Shown here: in pieces, positions 26,575 to 33,884 of the stretch
Position numbering within the stretch: the first letter of the stretch is position 1
Layout: the number at the start of each line of letters is the position of its first letter
Assembly: GCA_965247705.1 (NCBI GenBank)
Contig: CBDFHV010000084.1
Coordinates: forward strand, 62,001-126,000
Reading direction: 5' to 3'
From: CBDFHV01 sp965247705
GTDB taxonomy: Bacteria > Pseudomonadota > Alphaproteobacteria > Rhodospirillales > CAMCUA01
DNA: 64,000 bases
Program-made: the position numbers and the translations under genes
The notes under the pieces: generated by a model
Database searches by the model: none
What the model saw: only the letters and a program-made list of their open reading frames with translations
What the model was told of the DNA's origin: nothing

Positions 26575-26972
26575 CGATCCCCCGGCTCGGTTGGATGGGC
26601 CAACACCCGGGACAGCGCCTCATGGTCGTCGGCCAGACAGGATTCGGCGCGGGTCTCCATGCGGCGGTAGCGTTCGAGCACCGCTTCGCCCAACTCGGTG
26701 ACCCGCGCACCACCGCCGCGCCGCCCGCCGGTCGCCGTCTCCACCAGGCTTTCCCGGAAGGCGCTATTGAGGGAATTCACCAGGGTCCAGGCCCGCCGGT
26801 AGGACATCCCCATGCGTCGGGCCGCGGCCGATATGGAGCCGGTCTCGGCAATGGCCTCCAGCAGGTCCATCTTGCCCGGGCCCAGGGAGGTGGCCGCGCC
26901 GATCAGCACCCGCACCCGCGGTGGCGGATGGGTCGCCTTCGCTTCGTCGATATCTCGATCCCGATCCACCAT
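26571..26972 (-). CDS. ModE-like winged-helix transcriptional regulator (DNA-binding domain only)
   Basis: A 133-residue protein matching the N-terminal LysR-type winged helix of ModE: KMDLLEAIAETGSISAAARR followed by MGMSYRRAWTLVNSLN, then GGRRGGGARVTELG. No molybdate-binding Mop/TOBE domain is present, so it is the short ModE form. Known for the family: control of molybdate uptake and molybdoenzyme genes. Neighbouring mobA and fdhD agree with a molybdenum link. ATG 26972 has GGGAGG only two bases away; a GTG at 26996 or the next codon are alternatives. It is transcribed away from a long inverted repeat that may be its operator. Confidence 0.8.
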   Translation of the reverse strand: MVDRDRDIDEAKATHPPPRVRVLIGAATSLGPGKMDLLEAIAETGSISAAARRMGMSYRRAWTLVNSLNSAFRESLVETATGGRRGGGARVTELGEAVLERYRRMETRAESCLADDHEALSRVLAHPTEPGDR

Positions 26973-27383
26973 CGCCTCCCTTCGTCGAATCGCCACCGGT
27001 CACGGTTCACAACGGCAGATGAAAGTTATTGATCTAGTGTTGCGATTCTAACATTTGGTTCCTGAGCCCGGGGGTGAAGGTCGCAGTTTGCGTAGATTTA
27101 ATGGGAACGAAATGTCTCGATCGGAACACTAGATCAAGGACGCGCCGTCCCGGGCGTGAAATCTTCCCCCCCGTGGGCAAGGTGGTGCGGACCCGGAGGT
27201 CTGGCCGCCTCCGGCATCTTGCTCTGGCCACGCATTCCGCCGCGACACGCGGGTTTCGCGAAAGTGGCGGGGACATGGCTGACAACCGAGCCGCCGCTGC
27301 TGGCATTGACGGATGTCTTCTTCTTCCTCCCCAAGATTTCCGTCTTTGGTGCCGACAGCGGCGGCTCTCTTTTTTCTCTGCCG
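26973..27383. other. Intergenic region of about 410 bases with a long imperfect inverted repeat
   Basis: No convincing gene lies between the ModE-like gene and the end of mobA; the open frames crossing it are shadows. The interval holds the inverted repeat at 27029-27137. It also holds a short hairpin CCGGAGG / CCTCCGG near 27196-27213, and a plus-strand GCCG/CGGC hairpin followed by a T run near 27350-27377. The last could be a terminator, but no plus-strand gene ends there. Confidence 0.5.
27029..27137. repeat. Imperfect 35-bp inverted repeat with about 39-bp centre
   Basis: The arm at 27029-27063 and the arm at 27103-27137 are inverted copies. The outer 13 bases (TTGATCTAGTGTT against AACACTAGATCAA) are perfect. 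A further CGAT and ACATTT/GTTCC segments also match, with a few mismatches between. The A+T content is well above its surroundings. It starts 57 bases upstream of the ModE-like gene. Possible roles: paired operator sites, a large RNA hairpin, or the remnant of a miniature mobile element. Confidence 0.75.
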
Positions 27384-28007
27384 TCACGCTTCGCCCTGGA
27401 CAAGCTGTTCGGCCCGCGCCAGGTCCTGGCGCCGGTTGACGTTGAAAAAGGGGTCCACCGGCGCCTGCGGGTAGTCAACCGTCGCCACCCCATGACGGGC
27501 GGTCCAGTGGTCGATCTTGCGCATACCCTCCACGGCCACCGCGCGATCCAGGTCTTGGCGCAGGTCCAGCCGCCAGACGCCGAACACCGGATGGCTGCGC
27601 CCGCCGGAGGCCGCGCAGGCCAGGGGCAATTCCGCCGAGCGGGCCGCAGCCAGCAGACGCGCCACCAGATCGGTGGGAAAGAACGGCGCATCGGCGGCGA
27701 ACGAGGCCAGCCAGCGGGCTCCGGGCACCGCGTCGGCCGCCCAGGCCATGCCGGCCAGGATTCCGGCCAGGGGGCCGGCGAAACCTTCCACCGTATCGGG
27801 CGCGGACGGCAAGCCGAAGGAAGCAAAGCGTGCCGGATCGCCGTTGACGTTGAGGACCAGGGCGTCGACCTGGGGCCGCGCTCGCTCCACCACTCGGGCC
27901 AACATGGGGCGGCCGTGAAGGGACTCCAGGGTCTTGTCGCCGCCGCCCATGCGCCGCGACAGGCCGCCGGCCAGAATGACGCCCGCCACCGGCGCACCGC
28001 CGGTCAC
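27384..28007 (-). CDS. mobA: Molybdenum cofactor guanylyltransferase MobA
   Basis: A 207-residue nucleotidyltransferase. The N-terminal signature is VILAGGLSRRMGGGDKTL, and the metal/nucleotide segment is SFAADAPFFPTDLV. Known role: transfers GMP from GTP to molybdopterin to form the guanine dinucleotide cofactor used by formate dehydrogenases and related enzymes. It starts at a GTG that overlaps the fdhD stop (GTGA), so it is coupled to the FdhD sulfurtransferase. Length is normal. The pair fits maturation of a formate dehydrogenase encoded elsewhere. Confidence 0.92.
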   Translation of the reverse strand: MTGGAPVAGVILAGGLSRRMGGGDKTLESLHGRPMLARVVERARPQVDALVLNVNGDPARFASFGLPSAPDTVEGFAGPLAGILAGMAWAADAVPGARWLASFAADAPFFPTDLVARLLAAARSAELPLACAASGGRSHPVFGVWRLDLRQDLDRAVAVEGMRKIDHWTARHGVATVDYPQAPVDPFFNVNRRQDLARAEQLVQGEA

Positions 28008-28888
28008 GCCGAAGCGCCCTTGCGGCCGCCTTTTCGCGCCACGTGGCGCGACTCCTCGGCGACCGCGGCCGGGTCCGTATCGAAGACGATGCGGTCCTCC
28101 CCCGCCAAGGCAAGGAATCGCCGCCCCTTGGCGCGTCCGATCAAGGTCAGGCCCGCCTGGCGGGCCAACTCGACGCCCCAGGCGGTGAAGCCCGAGCGCG
28201 AAATGAGGATGGGAATGCCCATCTGCACCGCCTTGATCACCATCTCACTGGTCAGCCGGCCGGTGGTGTAGAAGATCTTGTCCGCCGCCCCGATATGGTT
28301 CTGGAACATGTAACCGGCGATCTTGTCGACCGCGTTGTGGCGGCCCACGTCCTCCATGTAGATCAGCGGTTTATCCTCCTGGCACAGCACGCAGCCGTGG
28401 ATGGCGCCCGCCTCCAGATAGAGGCTGGGGGCGGTGTTGATCTTCTTCATCAGCGCGTAAAGCCAGGACGTATGCAGCCGGGCCTCGGGGGGCAGGTGGA
28501 CGGAATCGAAGCGCTCCATCATATCGCCGAACACCGTGCCCTGGGCGCAGCCGGAGGTCAGCGTCTTCTTCTTGAGCTTGTCCTCGAAATCGGTCTCCCG
28601 GTCGGTGCGCACGACCACGGTGTCGATCTCTTCGTCGTAGTCGACCGCGACTACCGTCTCGTCGGCGGCCAGCATGTTCTGATTGAGGAGATAGCCGACC
28701 GCGAGATACTCGGGATAGTCGCCGATGGTCATCATGGTGACGATTTCGCGGCGATTGAGGAACAGGGTCAGCGGCCGCTCCACGGTCACCGAAGTGGTGA
28801 TCGGCGCGCCGTCCTGGTCCATCCCCGGCACCACCTGCGTCAATCGCGGGTCGTCGGGGTCGGGCTTGACGATGAATTCCGAAGCCAT
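28004..28888 (-). CDS. fdhD: Formate dehydrogenase accessory sulfurtransferase FdhD
   Basis: A protein of 294 residues from ATG 28888 (MASEFIVKPDPDD); the frame extends to 28975 without conserved content. Family segments are clear: RPLTLFLNRREIVTMMTIG, PEYLAVGYLLNQ, EAGAIHGCVLCQ, YMEDVGRHNAVDKIAGY and GRLTSEMVIKAVQMGIPI. Known role: carries sulfur from IscS to the molybdenum cofactor of formate dehydrogenase. The catalytic loop, usually SSCGxCG, reads SGCAQG here: one of the two loop cysteines is missing. Other Cys residues occur in GCVLCQ. It is coupled to mobA and follows the disulfide oxidoreductase gene by 102 bases. Confidence 0.93.
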   Translation of the reverse strand: MASEFIVKPDPDDPRLTQVVPGMDQDGAPITTSVTVERPLTLFLNRREIVTMMTIGDYPEYLAVGYLLNQNMLAADETVVAVDYDEEIDTVVVRTDRETDFEDKLKKKTLTSGCAQGTVFGDMMERFDSVHLPPEARLHTSWLYALMKKINTAPSLYLEAGAIHGCVLCQEDKPLIYMEDVGRHNAVDKIAGYMFQNHIGAADKIFYTTGRLTSEMVIKAVQMGIPILISRSGFTAWGVELARQAGLTLIGRAKGRRFLALAGEDRIVFDTDPAAVAEESRHVARKGGRKGASA

Positions 28889-28990
28889 GTCCGGTCTGTT
28901 CCCTTCGACCGGAACTATGGGGAGCCCCGTCGATGGGGACAAGGGCATGGGCCGAATTCCCTTGGGTGGCCTCATCCGTTCGGAGTCGCC

Positions 28991-30370
28991 CTACTCCAGG
29001 GACTTCAGATCGCCCAGCATGGTCGGAATCAACTCGGTGACGGTCGGGTGGATGTGCATGGCGCGCTGGATCACGGTGTAGGGTGCGTCGGCGTACATCA
29101 CGTCAAGAATGGAGTGGACAATCTCGTCGCCGCCGATCCCGAGAACCGCCGCGCCGAGAACCCTCTCGGTTTCCGCGTCGATCAGGATCTTCATGAAACC
29201 ATCGGTCTCGCTACGCTCCCGGGCGCGGCCGACGCGGGTCATCATCATCTTGCCGACCAACGCCTTGCGGCCGGACTCCCGGACCTCCCGCTCGGTCATG
29301 CCGACCCGGCCCAGGGGCGGGTCGATGAACAGCCCATAGGTCGTTATGCGGTCGGTCACCCGGCGGGGGTCGTCGTCGAACATGTTGGCGGCGAGGACCT
29401 CGAAATCGTTGTAGGAGGTATGGGTGAAGGCGCCCCGGCCGTTGACATCGCCGATGGCCCATATACCCCGCACGTTGGTCCGAAGCTGGTCATCGACCGG
29501 GATGTAGCCGCGCCGGTTCATTTCAACGCCGCCCTTGTCGAGCCCCAGGTTGTGGGTATTGGGGACTCGGCCGACGGCCAACAGCAGGTGGCTGCCGACA
29601 ATCTCCTCGGGGGCCGGCTCGCAGCGGGCGGTGACCGCGACCTGGTCCCCACGTTTTTCCACTGCCATACACTCGGCGTTGAGGCGGAACTCGACGCCCT
29701 CGTTCTCCAATATGCGCTTAACCTCGGCGGAAACGTCCTCGTCGTCGCGGCCGATCAACCGGTCGTTTCTATCGACGACGGTGACACGGCTGCCGAAGCG
29801 GCGGTACATCTGGGCGAACTCCAACCCGATGTAGCTGCCGCCGATGATGATCAGATGTTCGGGGAGGAAATCCACCTCCATGATTTGCGAGTTGGTGAGG
29901 TAATCCACTTCGTCCAGGCCCGCCATGTCGGGGACAAAGGCGCGGGCGCCCACGTTGAGGACGATCCTGTCGGCCTCGAGCATATCGCCGTTGACGGCAA
30001 CCGAAGTCGCGCTCTCCAAACGGCCATGACCTTCATAGACCGTCAGGTTTTCCATGTTCTTGAGCCAATTCGTCACGCCTTCGTTGGACTGCTTCACGAC
30101 CGAGTCCTTGCGGGCCTTGACCTTCTTCATGTCGACGGCGATCGCGCCATCGATGTCGACACCGAAGTCGGCGCCGCGCCGCGCCATATGGATGGCCCGA
30201 GCGCTTGCCACCAGGGTCTTGGTCGGGATGCAGCCGACGTTCACGCATGTGCCGCCGAAGAGCTTTCTCTCAATGATCGCCGTCTTCAACCCTTCCCGGG
30301 TCATGCGTGCGGCGAGGGACGGACCGGATTGGCCCGTGCCGATGATGATCGCGTCGAACTTCTTCGCCAT
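28991..30370 (-). CDS. FAD-containing pyridine nucleotide-disulfide oxidoreductase (mercuric reductase/lipoamide dehydrogenase-like)
   Basis: A 459-residue protein starting MAKKFDAIIIGTGQSG at 30370. The first FAD motif is IIIGTGQSGPSLAARM, the redox-active disulfide is in GGTCVNVGCIPTK, and the NAD-binding motif is IIIGGSYIGLEFAQMYRRFG. AIGDVNGRGAFTHTSYNDF and the dimerisation end MHIHPTVTELIP follow, including the active-site His-Pro. The family reduces a disulfide or metal using NAD(P)H; no mercury-binding tail and no 2-oxoacid dehydrogenase neighbours are present, so the substrate is open. It lies at the head of the fdhD-mobA run and may share its transcript. Confidence 0.9.
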   Translation of the reverse strand: MAKKFDAIIIGTGQSGPSLAARMTREGLKTAIIERKLFGGTCVNVGCIPTKTLVASARAIHMARRGADFGVDIDGAIAVDMKKVKARKDSVVKQSNEGVTNWLKNMENLTVYEGHGRLESATSVAVNGDMLEADRIVLNVGARAFVPDMAGLDEVDYLTNSQIMEVDFLPEHLIIIGGSYIGLEFAQMYRRFGSRVTVVDRNDRLIGRDDEDVSAEVKRILENEGVEFRLNAECMAVEKRGDQVAVTARCEPAPEEIVGSHLLLAVGRVPNTHNLGLDKGGVEMNRRGYIPVDDQLRTNVRGIWAIGDVNGRGAFTHTSYNDFEVLAANMFDDDPRRVTDRITTYGLFIDPPLGRVGMTEREVRESGRKALVGKMMMTRVGRARERSETDGFMKILIDAETERVLGAAVLGIGGDEIVHSILDVMYADAPYTVIQRAMHIHPTVTELIPTMLGDLKSLE

Positions 30371-30499
30371 GCCACTGCCCCTTCTTGAACACCCGACCCG
30401 CACAATCAAACCAACCTAATGGGTTTGACGCCATGTGTCCCGTGTCGGGTCCAGGCGGAGGTCGAGTGGAAGCGGAAGGGGGCCGCCGGAAGGCGCCAT

Positions 30500-31306
30500 C
30501 TACTTCCCGAACAGCTTCTTGGCCGCGTCGCCGGCACCCTTGATCGCGTCTTCGGCGCCCTTGGTGACGCTTTTGCCCACGTCCTTGGCCTTGTCCACGG
30601 CACCGCCGGCCAGGCCCTTGAGGGCGTCGGGCACGTCCTTGACGCCGTCGAAGACGCCGCCGAGGTCAAGGCCGGTCACGAAACCGCCGACCCGGTCGGT
30701 CAGGGCGGCCAGGACTTCCTGGGCCACTTCGCCGTGACTGGCGCCACCCTCGTCCTTGCCGATGTCTTGGAGATGGATCTCGGGCAAGGGAACGGTCATG
30801 CTCTTGCCGCCCAAGGGCACGGCGCTGACGTTGACCTTGCCGCCGCGGACGTAGAGGTGCTCGATGACCACTTTGGGACCTTCGGAGTCCGCTTTCTCGC
30901 CGCCGGCGCCAAAGCGCGCGACGTTCTTCTTGATGGCGTCGATATTGCTGCCGTCGGACCCGAGCTCGTAGGTCACCTCCGGTCCGGTAATCACGATCTC
31001 CTTGATGACGACCGGGTCCTGGGTGACGGTGGCGGCGTCGATGGTGACGCTGATGGCGCCCATGGAGAAGGCGCTGTCGGTCTCGAAACCGGCCGGATTT
31101 CCAACCCTTAAACCACTCAGCACGGCGCGCCCCTCGGTGGGCGCCACTTCCGCCTTGGCCAGGGTCACCTCCACCTGGGTCACTTCCGAGCCGACTTCCT
31201 CCACCGCCACCCTGACCAGTTCGTCGATACCGGCAACGAGAAAGAACACGGCCGCCGCGATCACCACGATCAACCCGCCGCCGCCAATCAAGAGGCCTTT
31301 TTTCAT
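30500..31306 (-). CDS. AsmA-like membrane-anchored protein of unknown function
   Basis: A 268-residue protein with a single N-terminal membrane helix (LLIGGGGLIVVIAAAVFFLV) and a periplasmic remainder. The repeating beta-strand pattern, with segments such as GRAVLSGLRVGNPAGF and VVIKEIVITGPEVTYEL, resembles AsmA/DUF748-type proteins involved in envelope lipid transport or assembly. The last 60 residues are a Lys/Ala/Gly-rich amphipathic tail with repeated DAxKG-like elements. No known catalytic motif. It stands alone, with a 247-base gap to cysK downstream. Confidence 0.65.
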   Translation of the reverse strand: MKKGLLIGGGGLIVVIAAAVFFLVAGIDELVRVAVEEVGSEVTQVEVTLAKAEVAPTEGRAVLSGLRVGNPAGFETDSAFSMGAISVTIDAATVTQDPVVIKEIVITGPEVTYELGSDGSNIDAIKKNVARFGAGGEKADSEGPKVVIEHLYVRGGKVNVSAVPLGGKSMTVPLPEIHLQDIGKDEGGASHGEVAQEVLAALTDRVGGFVTGLDLGGVFDGVKDVPDALKGLAGGAVDKAKDVGKSVTKGAEDAIKGAGDAAKKLFGK

Positions 31307-31553
31307 GGTCCTAACCCTTCATCCAATCGTTGTGCCGTTGCGTTCGCGGCGCGGTGCCGTCTGTGCCCCGCCCGTGACGTGTCCACGTCCTCTTTTAGGG
31401 GTGGGAGGCCGAATAAGGAATGCCGGAATATGAAGGCTTGAAGCAGGATCTTGTACCAGTGGGAACCTGCCCTATCGGGGCGGACCCGACGGCCCCACGG
31501 CTGACGATCACGTATCCTTCGGTTTTCGGCGGAACTTCTCTCCGCCGGCTCCC
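31307..31553. other. Intergenic region downstream of cysK
   Basis: No gene is supported here. A hairpin with 6-base arms GGCGGA / TCCGCC (31528-31533 and 31541-31546) lies just beyond the cysK stop and could end transcription, but it lacks a clear U-tract on the minus strand. Nothing else was noticed. Confidence 0.35.
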
Positions 31554-32594
31554 CTACAGCCATTCCGGAACGGGCAACCCCCTGTCGGACAGGAAGGCGG
31601 GATTGTAGAGCTTGCTTTGATAACGCTGGCCGCCGTCGCACAGAATGGTGACGATGGTGTGGCCGGGACCCATCGCCTCGGCCAGGCGGATCGCGCCGGC
31701 AACGTTGATGCCCGACGAGCCGCCCAGGCACAGCCCCTCCTTCCGGAGCAGCTCGAACAGCACCGTCAACGCTTCGGCGTCGGGAATGCGGAAGGCCTCG
31801 TCCACCTGGGCTTCGGCCACGTTCGCGGTCACCCGGCCCTGACCGATGCCTTCAGTGACGGAGCTGCCCTCGGCCTTGAGCGTGCCTTCCTTGAAGTGGC
31901 TGAACATGGCCGCGCCTTCCGGGTCGGCGGCGGCGATCACCACGTCCGGCCGGCGCGCCTTGAGTGCCTGGCTGACACCGGCAATGGTGCCCCCAGTGCC
32001 GATGGCGCAGACGAAGCCGTCCACCCGACCGCCGGTTTGGCGCCAGATTTCGGGGCCGGTGCCTTCTTCGTGGGCCCGGCAGTTGGCCAGGTTGTCCCAT
32101 TGGTTCGCCCACAGGGCGCCGTCCGGATGGCTTACGGCGAGCTCCGCGGCCAGCCGCTCCGACACATGCACGTAGTTGCCCGGGTCCCGATAGGGCGCGG
32201 CCGGCACCTGTCGCAACTCGGCCCCCGCCAGCCGCAGCATGTCCTTCTTCTCCTGGCTTTGGGTCTCCGGCATGACGATGACCGTGCGGTAGCCCCGGGC
32301 GTCACCGACCAAGGCGAGACCGATCCCCGTGTTGCCGGCCGTGCCCTCGACCACGATGCCGCCGGGGCGGAGCACGCCCCGTTCCTCCGCGTCGCGAATG
32401 ATGTAGAGCGCTGCCCGGTCCTTCACCGAGCCGCCGGGGTTGAGGAACTCGGCCTTGCCGAGGATCTCGCAGCCGGTGCGCGCCGAGGCCTCGCGCAACC
32501 GGATCAGCGGCGTGTTACCGACCGCCCCCACGAAGCCGTCGCGGATATCCTCGTCGAGGACCCGCAGTCCTTGTTCCATCGCTGTTGCCGTCAC
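31554..32594 (-). CDS. cysK: Cysteine synthase (O-acetylserine sulfhydrylase), CysK type
   Basis: A 346-residue PLP fold-type II enzyme. The PLP lysine is in NPGGSVKDRAAL, the substrate loop is EGTAGNTGIGLAL, and the phosphate-binding loop is CAIGTGGTIAGV. The end segment SSGINVAGAIRLAE is also typical. Known role: O-acetylserine plus sulfide to cysteine. It starts at GTG 32594, overlapping the cysE stop as GTGA; ATG 32579 is an alternative. The C terminus does not end in the Ile that inserts into CysE in the classical complex (it ends PEWL). Paired with the serine acetyltransferase gene upstream. Confidence 0.9.
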   Translation of the reverse strand: MTATAMEQGLRVLDEDIRDGFVGAVGNTPLIRLREASARTGCEILGKAEFLNPGGSVKDRAALYIIRDAEERGVLRPGGIVVEGTAGNTGIGLALVGDARGYRTVIVMPETQSQEKKDMLRLAGAELRQVPAAPYRDPGNYVHVSERLAAELAVSHPDGALWANQWDNLANCRAHEEGTGPEIWRQTGGRVDGFVCAIGTGGTIAGVSQALKARRPDVVIAAADPEGAAMFSHFKEGTLKAEGSSVTEGIGQGRVTANVAEAQVDEAFRIPDAEALTVLFELLRKEGLCLGGSSGINVAGAIRLAEAMGPGHTIVTILCDGGQRYQSKLYNPAFLSDRGLPVPEWL

Positions 32595-33334
32595 GAGACA
32601 CTCCTATCGCCATATGTTCGCTCGGCTGGGTTGTCCGATGCCGCCTCCTCCAGATCGTCCACCCGCGACCGTAGGCGTTCAACCTCCGCCTGAAGCTCAT
32701 TGATCAAGTTGGCTGTCGGGTCGGGCAGATCGGCGCGCGGCGTCCCATAGGCGTGAAAAGTTGGATCGGCCTCCGTGACTTGCGGCAGAACCTGCCTGGC
32801 CGGCACCCCCACCATGGTGACGCCGGGCGGCACGTCCTTCAGCACCACCGCGTTGGCGCCGATGCGCGCACCGTCGCCGACGGTGATCGGCCCCAGGATC
32901 TGGGCGCCCGAGCCGACGATGACCCCACTACCCAGTGTCGGGTGGCGCTTGCCCCTGTCCGCCGACGTCCCGCCAAGGGTGACGCCGTGGTAGAGAGTCA
33001 CGTCGTCGCCGATCTCCGCCGTCTCCCCGATCACCAGGCCGGCGCCGTGATCGATGAACAGGCGCCGGCCCAATTGGGCTCCGGGATGGATCTCGATGTC
33101 GGTGAGCAAACGGCCGACGTGGGACAACATGCGGGCCGCGACTATCCACCCCCGGCGCCACACGCCGTGGGCGATACGGTGGAGGGCGATGGCGTGCAGA
33201 CCCGGGTAGCAGAGAACCGCTTCCAGCCGCGATCGGGCAGCGGGGTCGCGGGTCATGATCGCGTCGATGCCCTCCCGAAGATCGCCGAGGAAGCCAAGAG
33301 ATGCTTCCCGGTCACGATGTGCGTGGGTCACCAT
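32591..33334 (-). CDS. cysE: Serine O-acetyltransferase CysE
   Basis: A 247-residue left-handed beta-helix acyltransferase. ATG 33334 (MVTHAHRDRE) has GAGGAG seven bases upstream, so it is preferred over the frame start at 33361. The hexapeptide-repeat region includes HPGAQLGRRLFIDHGAGLVI, GETAEIGDDVTLYHGVTLGG and KDVPPGVTMVGVPARQV. The tail holds a short coiled coil (LQAEVERLRSRVDDLEEA). Known role: acetylates serine from acetyl-CoA, the first step of cysteine synthesis. Coupled to cysK. An Lrp/AsnC remnant ends 16 bases upstream of its start. Confidence 0.93.
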   Translation of the reverse strand: MVTHAHRDREASLGFLGDLREGIDAIMTRDPAARSRLEAVLCYPGLHAIALHRIAHGVWRRGWIVAARMLSHVGRLLTDIEIHPGAQLGRRLFIDHGAGLVIGETAEIGDDVTLYHGVTLGGTSADRGKRHPTLGSGVIVGSGAQILGPITVGDGARIGANAVVLKDVPPGVTMVGVPARQVLPQVTEADPTFHAYGTPRADLPDPTANLINELQAEVERLRSRVDDLEEAASDNPAERTYGDRSVS

Positions 33335-33350
33335 GATCGACTCCTCGCCG

Positions 33351-33494
33351 TCAAATGCCATCCGATGCGTCCTGCCTTTGAATCCGCCGCCAACAAGGTG
33401 TGTTGGGCAGTCCCACTCGCCGCGCGATCTGTGCGACGGGCATCGCCACGCTCTCCTGAAGGCACATCAGGATCTGCCGGTCCGTGCCGTCCAT
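33351..33494 (-). pseudogene. Truncated Lrp/AsnC-type regulator (helix-turn-helix end only)
   Basis: From ATG 33494 the frame reads MDGTDRQILMCLQ followed by VAQIARRVGLPNTPCWRRIQ, a clear match to the N-terminal DNA-binding helix-turn-helix of Lrp/AsnC regulators. It then ends at a stop after 47 codons, where a full protein would continue for about 100 more residues with the ligand-binding RAM domain. cysE follows in its place, so the 3' part seems to have been lost by deletion. A free helix-turn-helix peptide with function cannot be excluded. Confidence 0.7.
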
Positions 33495-33580
33495 GGATCT
33501 CACCGCTACACAATCTGATTCCAATGATACCGATTGGTCAGGAATGATATTGCTCGGCTTTTCCAACTTTCAACTACATA

Positions 33581-33594
33581 AGGAAATATTTCCT
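33581..33594. promoter_or_regulatory. 14-bp perfect palindrome in an AT-rich patch
   Basis: AGGAAATATTTCCT is a perfect dyad inside an unusually AT-rich stretch (about 33500-33600). A looser inverted pair ATTCC / GGAAT lies just upstream (about 33512-33545). The position next to an Lrp/AsnC remnant and cysE suggests an Lrp-type operator left behind, or a promoter region for cysE. Confidence 0.4.
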
Positions 33595-33596
33595 AA

Positions 33597-33740
33597 CACT
33601 GAAGGAGATTGACCTCGCCCGCTTCGACCTGATCGCCATCGAGTTCCCCAAGTTCACCGACGGCAGTCCCTACTCCGCGGACCAAATCCTGCGCGAACAC
33701 CACCGCTTCCGGGACGCCGAACTGAACCGCCGCCGTCCGC
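33597..33740 (+). pseudogene. Fragment of a DUF934 (sulfate-assimilation associated) protein
   Basis: The plus-strand frame includes EIDLARFDLIAIEFPKFTDG and then SPYSADQILREHHRF. This matches the core of DUF934 proteins, which are encoded beside cysI/cysH in sulfite-reducing bacteria. The frame then breaks: the expected continuation appears only in another frame as AVREADG. Both ends are missing. With the cut Lrp gene on one side, the interval 33495-33884 looks like a deletion scar of a larger sulfur-assimilation locus. Confidence 0.6.
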
Positions 33741-33884
33741 GAAGCCGACGGGAGTCGCTCCATAGGGTCCGTTTGCCGCGTCGGCCCGCGACCGTCACAG
33801 CCCTCGCCGCCGCGCCCGCACCGCGTGCCTTCGCCGACCGGCTGTGCCACTGTGGTCGGTCCGGCCACCTGAGATTCTCCAACC

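Noticed and set aside
27350..27377. Rho-independent terminator on the plus strand
   Set aside because: A hairpin with a T run is present, but no plus-strand gene ends nearby, so a terminator role is unsupported.
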